Origin: Oidiodendron maius Zn
Lineage: Eukaryota > Ascomycota > Leotiomycetes > Myxotrichaceae
Assembly: GCA_000827325.1 (NCBI GenBank)
Contig: KN832889.1
Coordinates: forward strand, 468,030 to 532,029
DNA length: 64,000 bases
Reading direction: 5' to 3'
Of the stretch, positions 42,402 through 52,900 are shown in pieces (positions within the stretch are counted from its first letter, which is position 1; every line of letters begins with the position of its first letter). The position numbers were made by a program, and so were the translations under genes. Below the pieces are notes generated by a model. The model saw only the letters and a program-made list of their open reading frames with translations. It searched no databases and was not told where the DNA came from.

Positions 42402-43425
42402 ATCCCCATCGGTCGTGTCGGGACCGATGTTCGATCATAGAGTGCTTCTAGGGAGTTCCAGTAATGTCCCTGCAGATCTCCTACAGAGTGTGAGCCTAGG
42501 TTAGGGTCCGACATCGGATCTCGACAACATTTTCACCCATTTGCCGCCCTTCGGAGAAATCTTGATGGGTGGTTGGGTGATGCACAGGTTGTTGTCGGAT
42601 ATCAAGATGAAAGTCAGTTATATTGACTACTGTATTAACTGGTATATTAAGGGTCTAAAGATTTATAATAGCTATTATTATATTAAGTAGCTAAATAAAG
42701 GGTTATGGGTAAGAGACTAGGTTGCATACAGTTTAAATTAAGGACTATATGAGTGAATTATTATGTATATAAAGGGGTAGGCCCGTATTTTGAAGAGGAG
42801 TAGCATTTAGTCTTCTTCCAATTCTCTAGGAAAAATATACTTCGTTACTTTAAACTTCTAGCAACCTACTAACGAGGCTCCTTCAACCTTCTAAAGTCTT
42901 ATTATATATACACTAGCAAGTCGTTTGTCTTACTCTATACAATAGGTCCCTAACATATAGTCCAAGTATAGCAAAACTGTATGCTTACTACATCTAAGAA
43001 TAATTATACCTATATACTCTTAACAATAGTATAACCAATTTCTAAATATAAGTTAGCTATCTAGCGTTTCTCTTACTTTAGAGCCAATAATGTCGAAAGT
43101 TACTCTATAATATAGCAGAATTATAGCAAGGAGTTTGAAATAAAATTATAGAAACATTATACTTCTGTTAAAAGGTAAATTAAAGGTACATTAAATGTCA
43201 TTGCTTATAGGCTAGTCTTAGCAAGAGTGGTATATGCAAAAGATCAATTTAATATATACACTAAGGTAGTCTCAATAGAATTGCACCCTGTATCTATGTA
43301 CATCTTTCCTGTTCTCTGTATAGATAAGAGCAAACAAGCTAGACAAGGAACTAATATGTGCAGGACGCGGTCAGCAAGACCTGAGGTACGCTGCATACTT
43401 TGGCCGGGATTGGGCCGGGCAGGAC
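42402..43425. other. AT-rich degenerate region
   Basis: About 1 kb, strongly AT-rich, with a TATATAAAGGGG promoter-like sequence at ~42770. It resembles a decayed LTR or other element but lacks identifiable ends. No coding sequence recognised. Confidence 0.3.
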
Positions 43426-44940
43426 TTAAGCAAAACCGGCGCTGATCACGAAGCTCACGTCGTCGTTGAATAAGTTGGTGGCGTCAAAGAACAAAGGGCC
43501 GCCGTTGCTCGCGATATAGAGTATCGCGTTGTAATGGCGCCAGTAGCGTGTAGGGTAGCTCCAGGACCGTAGAGAGCTGCCCTGGCCATCGAGGCCGGTC
43601 TCTGGACAGAACGTGGCATCATCAGCGAACAGCATGCTACCGTCATCAACGTTAAGCATGAGCTCGTAGTTGGAGTGCCGTATATAGCTGCCGGGGGTGT
43701 CGACAGATTCGAACGAGTAGCAACCGCTATTGCCAAGGCCGGTGTGAACTATCCAGCTAGCTGTCTGTTTAACGGCAGTAGTGTTAGCGGACGAGATGAC
43801 CTGGGTGTTGACAATAGAGCCTGTATGTGCAATATAGCGTGTTACACAGCAAGGCGTCGTAGCTCGTAGCGAGATGTGGGAACCGACAGAAAGCGCTGGG
43901 CCACTAATTAGGGATGTGACAGCGTAATTGGCGGCTACAATATTGGCCTGCACTAAGTTCTCGGTGGCGTCAGACGGATAGCCAGTCGTCATAACGCCCT
44001 CATAGAAAGTGCCTTGGGCGCCGTCGCTGTTGTCACCGCCAGTGCCAAGGATAATAGCACCCTCTTTGCTCATCGGATTATAGCCACCGGCCGGGCGTAT
44101 ACCGCTGTAATAGGTTGAGAGCGAGCCGGACGCAGCGTTGCCGCCGCGTATCGCCCACTGGTTCGGCTCTCCCTTGACGATGGCAGTGACGAACCGGGAG
44201 GAGATGGTTGGGTCGGCGGGGTTATTGCCAGGGTTGTAGCCAGAGAACAGACCGTTCTCGAGATCTGCCATGATCCAAGGGCCGTTGCCAGCGCCAGTGC
44301 CATGGCCGGAGCCATCGCCGGCGCCAAAGTAGATGGCCTCCATATGGCCGTTGCCGGTATCGTCACTGCTCTTCTCGGCATTGCCGTAGTCAAAGCAGCA
44401 TTTCGCGTTAAAGTGGGTCCCGTCAAAGACCGCGTACAAGCCCTCTGGTGCATCGCCGGTAGCAGTGCCAGTGGCGGCATTGTTGCGGTAGCCGGTGAAG
44501 GGTGAGATGAAGACGCCGTACGCCTTCTGACCGTTCAGCGTGACGGGTGCGCCAACCGCGCTGGCCAGGTAGTCGTAGCCATTGGGGTCCGGGCCATTCG
44601 CGGCGCCTCCAGGCGGAGCCTGGGTGAGGTGGTTACCATGGCCAGACTGGTCATAAATGATGGTGATGAGGCAGGTCGTGCTCGCACAGAACGAGTCTTG
44701 GGCAGCGGCATTGGCAACACCGCCGGCGGACAGAGGCCCAATGTTGGTCGTGGCACCATCAGAGCCGCGTGAGACCTGGTAGAGTGCACCAGAATAACCG
44801 CTGTACAGGGCGCGAGTGGTGCTGTGCGCAGCGACACAGGGCGTGCCCCCAGAGGAGTAGATGTCGCAAGGCCCAGCGTTCACAAGGCCGAGAATAAGTG
44901 CAAGGACGCTGGCGCGATCAAGGCGCGGCCGGGAGAACAT
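43426..44940 (-). CDS. abfB: Alpha-L-arabinofuranosidase B, GH54 plus CBM42
   Basis: 504 residues, one exon. A signal peptide (RASVLALILGLVNAG) precedes the mature start GPCDIYSSGGTPC, the conserved opening of GH54 enzymes. The catalytic domain runs to about residue 335 and includes NGHMEAIYFG, holding the nucleophile Glu, and GGDNSDGAQGTFYEG, holding the acid/base Asp. The rest is the CBM42 beta-trefoil, with repeats around SHISLRATTPCC, YSFESVDTPGSYIRH and YWRHYNAILYIAS. It is secreted and removes arabinose side chains from arabinan and arabinoxylan. GC-rich and intronless, as usual for this family. Tandem repeats lie about 190 bp upstream. Confidence 0.95.
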   Translation of the reverse strand: MFSRPRLDRASVLALILGLVNAGPCDIYSSGGTPCVAAHSTTRALYSGYSGALYQVSRGSDGATTNIGPLSAGGVANAAAQDSFCASTTCLITIIYDQSGHGNHLTQAPPGGAANGPDPNGYDYLASAVGAPVTLNGQKAYGVFISPFTGYRNNAATGTATGDAPEGLYAVFDGTHFNAKCCFDYGNAEKSSDDTGNGHMEAIYFGAGDGSGHGTGAGNGPWIMADLENGLFSGYNPGNNPADPTISSRFVTAIVKGEPNQWAIRGGNAASGSLSTYYSGIRPAGGYNPMSKEGAIILGTGGDNSDGAQGTFYEGVMTTGYPSDATENLVQANIVAANYAVTSLISGPALSVGSHISLRATTPCCVTRYIAHTGSIVNTQVISSANTTAVKQTASWIVHTGLGNSGCYSFESVDTPGSYIRHSNYELMLNVDDGSMLFADDATFCPETGLDGQGSSLRSWSYPTRYWRHYNAILYIASNGGPLFFDATNLFNDDVSFVISAGFA

Positions 44941-45127
44941 GTCTGATCACGTGCACTCTTGGTAGGGGGACAAAATGGACGGGAATGCCAATGCCGGTGG
45001 GCGTTTTGCGCTCGTCAACTACAAGTTTTCAAATGGGCCAACGAAACAGAAGGGCTACATCGTGGGTTTTTAAGCTGAGCGGTGTCTCTCCTCTGTTAAG
45101 ATGATGGCTTTCCAGACTAAGGCGTGG

Positions 45128-45317
45128 TCCAGATGATTCCAGGCCTCATACAGTAGATATAGGTGCTGATACCACCTGCAGGCATCATGGGGCTTGCTAT
45201 ATCTTGCTACATGTCCAGATCATTCCAGGCCAATACAGTACATATGGGTGCTGATGCTACCTGCACGCATCATGGGGGCTGGGATGGGATCTCGCGGTAC
45301 GTTCAGATGATTCCTGG
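45128..45317. repeat. Tandem repeat, ~86-88 bp, 2.2 copies, upstream of abfB
   Basis: Unit 1 is 45128-45213 and unit 2 is 45214-45301, both starting TCCAGAT(G/C)ATTCCAGG and sharing CATACAGTA/AATACAGTA, GTGCTGAT and GCATCATGGGG. A partial third copy starts at 45302 (TTCAGATGATTCCTGG). It lies 188 bp upstream of the abfB start codon on the promoter side. Confidence 0.8.
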
Positions 45318-46570
45318 AGCTGGCCCGATCGGCCGAGATAACCCCGTCGAAATGGGGAGTTGCTGCTCTCTAGCGGCGCGGCATTGGTCCTCGTGACTCT
45401 GGGGAAGCTGCATCTCGCGAACATCTGAGTTGGGATGAACCCTTCTGTGGAACCGGTGGTCTTCGCATGCTCTAATAAGGGTCATGCTTTAGGAGCCGGA
45501 TCGAGAAGGTAGCAGTAGGAGGCTGGGTTGTGCTATCTGCTATAGGGAAAATCGAATCACCTCGACCCCACTCAGGAAACTTGTCACTGGGAACTTGTCA
45601 CTGGTTGGCTGAATATCATCCTCTTCCTCGTCTCCCCTGGCAGGCTCTCTCCCTAGTAGCGGCAGTTGTGGAAATAATGCCTAGATCTCCTTGCATTTTG
45701 ACCCTTTATTCCTGATTTCCCTCTTGTCGATTGGTAGGGCGTGACTTAGCACAGGGGTTCTTGTTTTGATTTGACATAAAACCCGGCCACCTTTCCGCTT
45801 CGAGACAAACGACTCAGCACACCCGAAATACCTCCACCACAGTATCTTTTTCTGCATAATCTTATGTACCTTTTATGCTCAGCACCATCAACATACTACA
45901 GTAAAATTACCTAAATACTAGTGTCCACCTCGATGCAGTCAATTACCTCGCTCTCAATAAGTGATATAGCTGCAGTTGTAGCAGCCACTAGACCATCTGA
46001 CTGATATATTGAGGCTAGGCCACGCATATAAGACCTCTCTGTTAAGTGACTCTGGTACAGAGTGATAGGGTCAACCAGTCAATGGCTGTTCAGCAGTGGT
46101 TCATGAGGGTATCTGGGGACCTAGATAGAGGTTCACTAGCGAAACATAGTAGCAGAGCTGTATTTATAAAAGACAGATAGACTGATCGCTGCCCTTTTGA
46201 AACGAAAGCCTCGTTCAAAATTTAGTTTGGCGAGAATATTCGAGAGCTTCCTCCGCTTCAGCTTATTCGGGGTATATCACGACTTTTGCAAGCCGAGATG
46301 TCTAATGGCTGCTCCGGGAAACTCAGCGCTCTCTAATTCTGCTTCTCGAGACTATAAGTCTCGAGAATCACTTGCACGGGGTTATAATGTCCTTCCTCTA
46401 TCTAATACAAGCTTCTTAGCTACAACAGCTATAGGATTTAAATTTCTAGTGACTTTACTAGAAAGTAGAATACTGCTTAGCGACTATTGTTTGAGGTATT
46501 CTACTGTTGGGTTAGCAAAACCCTAGATAAAATTTCAAATTCCCTTTCCCACCCAGTCTTTACTAGTGAA
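45318..46570. other. Intergenic with a perfect inverted repeat
   Basis: No gene recognised. It contains a 13-bp direct repeat (AACTTGTCACTGG, twice around 45589-45604). At 46343-46367 a perfect inverted repeat has 11-bp arms (TTCTCGAGACT) around ATA. Confidence 0.4.
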
Positions 46571-48066
46571 TCACAGCCTCGTCTGCCTAGGTCGATCCTC
46601 ATACTCCACCCAAGCCTCCTCAAACCCCACACTCCTCGCCCATGTCTTGCCTGTATCCTCCACACTATCAACAACCATATTCCCAATCTTCTCCCACATC
46701 AACCCTCTCACCCTAAACCCCTCACGCTCTTTCTTATCTCCATCGCCCCCCTCACTAACCAGCTCTCCATTCCTCACTGCCCGCCCCAGCTTCACCGCAT
46801 GGCCATCATCCTGAAATTCAAAAAGTCTTTCAAAAAGCTCTGGCCACTTCACCTCCCCATTCTCCAGCTTCTTGGGGACATATGTGCTGATTTCAGAGAG
46901 AAGAAGGGGCGGGGAGCGGCGCGAGGCATACATTGCGAGGTCGATGTAGGCTTTGAATTTCAGCAGGCGGACTTTGTTCGCGGGTGAGAGCCAGGACTGG
47001 GCGTTGAAAGTTGGGAAGAAGATTGACGAGTTGACGCAATGCATGAAATAGAAATCAAACTTAACCTGTTGCTAAGTGTCAGTGAGAGCTCAATTTCTGA
47101 TGATAAATTGGGCAAGTACCTGTTTAGGAGGCTTCTGCGCTGCTGCAGTGTAGTAAATTGCCGCGTTAATCATCTCGGAGGTCTTTTCTTCGAGTTGCGA
47201 GGGAGAAACGGTCCATTTCTTGGCGTAAGAAATCATCTCGTCGGGGGCACGAACGAGGATGCCGTCGCGGATTTTGTTGCCGTCTTCCCAGTGCGCTGCC
47301 ATGGAGAGTTTCTTGTCAGCACGGATTTCGTCGAGGAGTTGCGTGAGTGTTTTGGTGCTGGTTGTTGTGGAAGCGGCTTCGGTCTCGAGCAGGTAGGGAC
47401 TGATCCAGGCTTCGTGGACGCAGGCCTGGGCCAGAGCCTCGGCTATGATAGCGGGTTGTTGGAATTCAATTCCGAAGCCGAAGTGGATTAGAGGATGCAG
47501 GAAGCCTAGGGTTTTGTTAGTGATTGACTGGGGAAGGGGAAGGGAAGGAGACATGTACCGGCGTACATCCTCGTCAGCAAATTATCAGCTCTCTCACCGC
47601 CAGCGAACAGGTACTCGTTCAAGACATTCTCCCATCCTTTCTTCTCCATCTCGCCCTGCCAAAAAGTCAAGAAGTCTTGGTAGTACTGCTCCTTCCCCAG
47701 ATACTTCTGGAAATGCTCCGGATTGCTCATGTCCTCCACGTTTCGCTCCTGAATTGGATAATTTGGACGCTGGTGGGACGCGTTGTGCTGGTACTGCTTC
47801 TCGATGACGGAAGCTGGTGCACCAAGTCCGTATAGGGTTAGCAAGTGGTGCGCGATATGGTTGTGGAAGCCTTCTTGGCTGAAGAAGATGTGATGTTTCT
47901 ATTATGTGTCAATTGTGGCGTGCGTGGCATGCAGACAATGGAAAGATACTTCGTGATTTTCTTGGAGGAGTTCAGAGGCTTTTGCTGCAGATTCTTCCGT
48001 TGGGGGCTTGTTCTTCACAATGCCAGTGCTGTTGAGAGTCAAACAGATCTTCGTTGGTGTAGCCAT
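46571..48066 (-). CDS. Questin oxidase-like protein (DUF4243)
   Basis: Exons 48066-47950, 47898-47559, 47505-47120 and 47065-46571 give 445 residues; introns are 51, 53 and 54 nt. Family features are HHIFFSQEGFHNHIAHHLLTLYGLGA near residue 40, with several histidines, then YAGFLHPLIHFGFGIEF, WEDGNKIRDGIL, and the later HCVNSSIFFPTF. It matches the fungal questin oxidase (GedK-like, Baeyer-Villiger-type ring opening) family, which lacks a recognisable cofactor motif. Members occur in polyketide clusters; the HR-PKS begins 1.9 kb beyond its 5' end, but one unrelated-looking gene lies between. Function in that pathway is uncertain. Confidence 0.85.
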
Positions 48067-48483
48067 GTTGTCGTCGCGTTTGCGTAAGGTTAACGTTGCT
48101 CCTCGCCACTCCTGAAAACTTGATGACGTTGTTTGTTTTCGTCTCTTGCTTTCCTCAACTGTAGCATTTGCGAATTGGGGTGTTTCCCCAAGAGGTGTCG
48201 TTGAGATATAGATATAGCCATGTCTCACGCGGCCTTGTGGAGCTCATCTGGTGCATAACGAGAACGAGATGACGTAAGAATTCCCCGCAAACTTACAAAT
48301 CCCCTACAGGTCAGGATATATCAACACCCAAGGTTACTAGGTTTATCCGAAAAGTGCCATGCCGAGAGAAGAACGTGGAGTTCTTCTGTGCACTCTATCA
48401 CTTCGTTCTTCAGTTCCAGGCCACACATCCTAGAAGCAGACAAAGGTAATAAAACTCTAACAATGCCCTGAGCAGTTAGGACC
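48067..48483. other. Divergent intergenic region
   Basis: 417 bp between the questin-oxidase-like gene and the small gene at 48484. No other feature seen. Confidence 0.45.
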
Positions 48484-49440
48484 ATGGCGCGTCTAGACAT
48501 CGAAGCATTTGCGGCGGCATGGACCGCGCTCTACAAGCAGCTCGATGCCATCGGGTATCTCCTCCCAGACTCCGTGGTATACCCTCCACACAATCCGGCG
48601 CTCCCCCTTCCTCGCCCGCCGCCCCCCGATATGCCCCTCCACCCGTGGGTGCTCGATCTCTTGCCGCGGCTTCCCTACCCACCAGACTGGGACTGTGCCG
48701 GGGCGTTTGAGCTCCTGCCACGCACGCAAGCCATATCCTACATCGACGACCGCACGCTGCATCGGGCGCGCGATCCCGAACACTTCTACCTCAGCGAGCC
48801 CCCGCGAGTAGGAGCCAACGGGGTCGTGGGAGGGATTCTCGACGAGGCCGAAATTGTGCTCACGACCCAGTCACCAGACGGGATGACGCTGATCCTAGAT
48901 GTCGTTAATGGTAGGGGTTTGTGTTGAAAATCCTTAATGGCATGGCCAGTCTATCTGCATCGCTGTGCCTATCTATGCGAATGATATCGCCTAACACGTA
49001 TGCATCGCAGGGACGATACGGGAATACAGTGCCAGCGACGGCCCCCCGGGACCTGCGTCGGAGTTGGCCGTGCCGGACGATCCGTGCCACCCACATAACT
49101 GGCCCGCGCTGCCGGCAGTCGAGACGGTGTGGTCGTATGTCGACAAGTTCGCGAGCTTGGAATGGATCGCGTTTCGCCCGGATTCCGAGCTGGGCATTAT
49201 CGAGTCGTATTATGACGAGGTGAGAAACAGGCCATACTCGGTCCGCCTTGGTGATGAGTTTGGGCTGACCGGTGACCTTAGCATGCGGAGCTAAGACGGA
49301 TTCTTATCGAGACCTATGGCTGGCCGAATGCGTTTAGGAAGGAGGATTGGATCAACGAGAAAGATGACTTGGTGGCTGGTTTGCGGGATCAGATCCCTTG
49401 GTTAAAGGGCGATGCACCTATTCCTCTCGAATATTTATAG
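48484..49440 (+). CDS. Hypothetical protein, three exons
   Basis: Exons 48484-48910, 49011-49219 and 49282-49440 give 264 residues; introns are 100 and 62 nt. The N-terminal part is Pro-rich (PALPLPRPPPPDMPLHPWV). The middle has WDCAGAFELLPRTQAISYIDD and ILDVVNGTIREYSASDGPPG, and a C-terminal helical part has YYDEHAELRRILIETYGWPN. The layout is like uncharacterised fungal proteins with a loose SMI1/KNR4-type look, but I cannot confirm the family. GC-rich codon use in exon 1. No signal peptide or membrane segment. Reading continuity across both introns supports a real gene. Confidence 0.65.
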
Positions 49441-49989
49441 CTTTCTCTTGATATGAGAAGCTGCCTTCCCCTCTTGTCATGCCGCAACAGCAGGTCTCGA
49501 CCGTAGACGGTATATAAACCAAGCTGGTATTAGAACCCCGTGACAAAAAAGCTACAGTCGATTCGCAACTACCTAGAATTAAGTACACTATAGCAAGGAC
49601 CTCAATCTCCACCACCGAAGAGCTGATTCTACTGACGAACCCCCGGCCTTCTCTCTGGCCATCACCAACCTTGCTACTTGTTACGAGGGAGGGGTTCCGT
49701 CTACGCAATAAGCATCCCCTAGTTGGAGGTTCGAGCAGGCGGACGTCAGGTTAGAATTCCAGGTAACGAGTTGGGTCATGGTGATGGTATAGAGCTGCTC
49801 GATGGCGTAGTAGAGGGATAGAAACTAGCCCCATAGTGCCGGCCAATTGCGGCACTGGCTGCCCACGCCTTGTGTAGAGCTCCTTCAATATCTAGGGCCG
49901 CCTATGTAGTTCATTATAAGGCTATAAGACGGAAACTACAATCTGTCTTAATAAAATAAATAATAGACCAATAAGTACAAATTTATTTA
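49441..49989. other. Intergenic between convergent genes
   Basis: 549 bp between the hypothetical gene and the PKS stop codon; no coding sequence recognised. Confidence 0.45.
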
Positions 49990-52900
49990 TTAATCGCTTT
50001 GAATACTAATAATCTTGCTTGCCTTCGCAATCTTTTCGCTAAGTTGAATCATACTATCATCGCCCATAATGTCAAGCACCTCAATTTCCGCATCCATATT
50101 CTTCGCTAACCAGTTCCGTAACTCCACGGCTACTAGAGAGTCCACGCCATAGTAATGGATTGGCTTTCCAGTATCAATATCTTCAGCTAGAATTGACATA
50201 ACGGAGGAGATTCGCTTTACCAATGTCTCAATAATGATTAACGTAGCCTCATCAAGAGTCTTCGCAGCACGTAGTAATGCTCTTGTCGCCGCAAAAGTCT
50301 CCTCTTCGCTATCGCTAAATGATATATCTGACGCAGACTGTAGCATGGTAAAGAGAGGATAGCGTATGAATGAAGGTTCCGGTATTCCTTTTTGTGCGTA
50401 TGCCGCTCTGGTCGAAAGTCCAACAGCGACTTGGCATCCAGAAGCGGTTCGCAAAGGGTTTTGGGAATTAATATAATATTCAAGAATGGCATGGAACTCG
50501 TTCTCATATATCGGTTCCACAGCCACTGCGTAAGGATTCACCGTTCCTTTATGCTCGGCAATGAAGCCGACAGAAAGCATTGTCCCAAGATCGATAGAAG
50601 CAGCGTGAAGACCATTTCGAACGCGATAATGCGCTAGTGCATCTTGATATGTATTACCCGCTGCATAATTCGATTGTCCTCGGTTGCCGATAATCCCACA
50701 TATCGATGAGATCATAATGAAGAAGTCCATATCTCGGGGCAGTACTTGATGCAAGTTCCAAGAGCCTTGCACTTTGGGAGCGATAGCACATTGGAAGTCT
50801 TCAAACGACATAGTCTCAAAAGCAGAGTCCTAGCGAGTGTGTGAGTCAGTAAAATGGGTTTGAACTCATAGGGGCTGAAATTGCACCTTTAGTTGCATAG
50901 CTCCTTGTATACACCCTTTCACAGGTGGCATTGTTGTCGAGCACTTGGATATGACTTCTTGAAGAGACCTAATATTAGCTACATCGCACGCAAAAGCAGC
51001 AACTTCGCAACCATTCCCACTCAGTTCTTTCAATATCTCACGAGCGGCTTCCGTGGTAGCCCCTTTACGAGACAGAATGATGAGATGCCGGGCTCCTTGG
51101 CGAACCATCCATCGGGCCATGCTACGCCCTAGGCCTCCAAAGCCTCCCGAGAGAACGTAAGTGGCATTTTCAGGGAAGTAGTACTCAGGAAGGGTCTTTG
51201 GAACGACCTGCAAAAACAGGTTAGCTTTAAGTTGAAATGGAACGATGTTTGAATAACCACCAACCGGAACATTATGATCCTTGTCCGCCACCAGGACAAT
51301 CTTGCCTATGTGTTTTCCAGATTGAAGAAGACGAAAGCTCGCTTCAATCTGCGAGTAAGGGAAAACATTCAGTGGTGTCGTCTCCTTGAGCACTCCCCGT
51401 CTCCAGAGATCCATGGTTTCGTGGAGCAATCTCGATGTTGTCTCGTGGTCCAGTCTCATCACAGTTTCCAGGTCGCATGACGCAAACGTCACATTGCGGG
51501 AAAATGGAAACATTTCAAGTCGTGTATTAGCATAGATATCTCTTTTGCCGATCTCAATAAATCGACCGAAGGGTGCGATACAACTCCAGGAGAGGCGAAG
51601 AGCCTCTCCTGCTAGGGAATTGAGAATGACATTGACGCCTTTGTCTTGTGTAAGTCGCATGACCCCTTTCGCAAATAAGAGATCTCTGCTGGAAAAAATA
51701 TGGTCTTCAGGGATATTGTACGTTTTCGTAAGTATGTCCTTCTTCTCCTCGGTGGACACAGTCGCGAATATCTCCGCCCCCATATGCTGTGCCAGCATTA
51801 CCGCGGCTTGACCAACGCCTCCTGCAGCCGCATGAATCAGGATCGATTCGCCTTTACTGAGTCTAGCGAGATCCACCAAACAGTAATAGGCAGTGCAAGC
51901 AGTAACTGGTATACCCGCAGCCTTTTTGAAGCTCAATTCTGGGGGAATCTGGGCAACAGCAGCATCGATGGTCCTTGCGAAGGATTGAAAGCAGCCGGTT
52001 CTCGAAGCCAAAAGCACGACTCGATCGTCCACTTTCACATTTGTGACTTTAGCACCAACACGTCTTATTATCCCTGCCCCTTCTGCACCCAATGTATCGC
52101 CGTCAACTTCGCCCATGGCGCTCATCACATCACGGAAGTTGAGACCAGTTGCTCTGATTTCAACTTCCACATCATGGGGTTGAAGGTCGCTTTCAAACAC
52201 AGGGCAGTCAACGAACTGAAGACTATTGAGAAGACCTGGGGAGTCAGTGATGAGTTTCAAGGCGCGAGTCTGGTCGGCACGGAATGGCTGAGGTGTGGCG
52301 GCAGGCTTTCCGACCTTTAACAGGAGGAACTCGTCGAGGTAGCTCGCATTCACCAAGCGGTTAATGAGAATAGTATCTCCCGACATCTTATACTCTGCGT
52401 TGCGCTGAGTAGTATTCCGTTGAAGAAATTGATACTCGAATAATTTGGCTATTTGCGATGCCATCGTCTCTAGTGGTTGATTTGTCGACTCTAACGCCAA
52501 CAGGACAAGATTTGAGTCTTCCAAGTCTCTTTCCCATCGAACACTCCTGATGAGGCCAGTTGAAAGGGATACTTCTGGATTTCCTGCCGGATCTTTCGTG
52601 ACCCAAAGTAAACCGGCACATGTCGATAATTGGCGGCGCATAATCTGGAAAGTGGCCTCGTCTATCTCTGGAAAAATTGCGTTTTCGAGTTCCCGTAAGA
52701 CTATGCAAATGCTGTGCTTGAAGTTCAGCATTTCGAGATCCTGAAAGTTTTTAGCTTGGGTAATTGGGAGACCGCTGCCTCTAAGTGCTATTTCAAGTTC
52801 TAGAGCTAGCGGAGACAAAATATCGGAGGACAATAAAACCACTGCGGTTTCGTCAGAGAGCATTGCAGATGAGGAATGATTAGGAATCGTCGAGATCATT

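Noticed and set aside
51700-52320. 206-codon plus-strand open frame inside the PKS gene
   Set aside because: It is antisense to the ER-domain region, with no protein-family resemblance; a shadow of the real gene.
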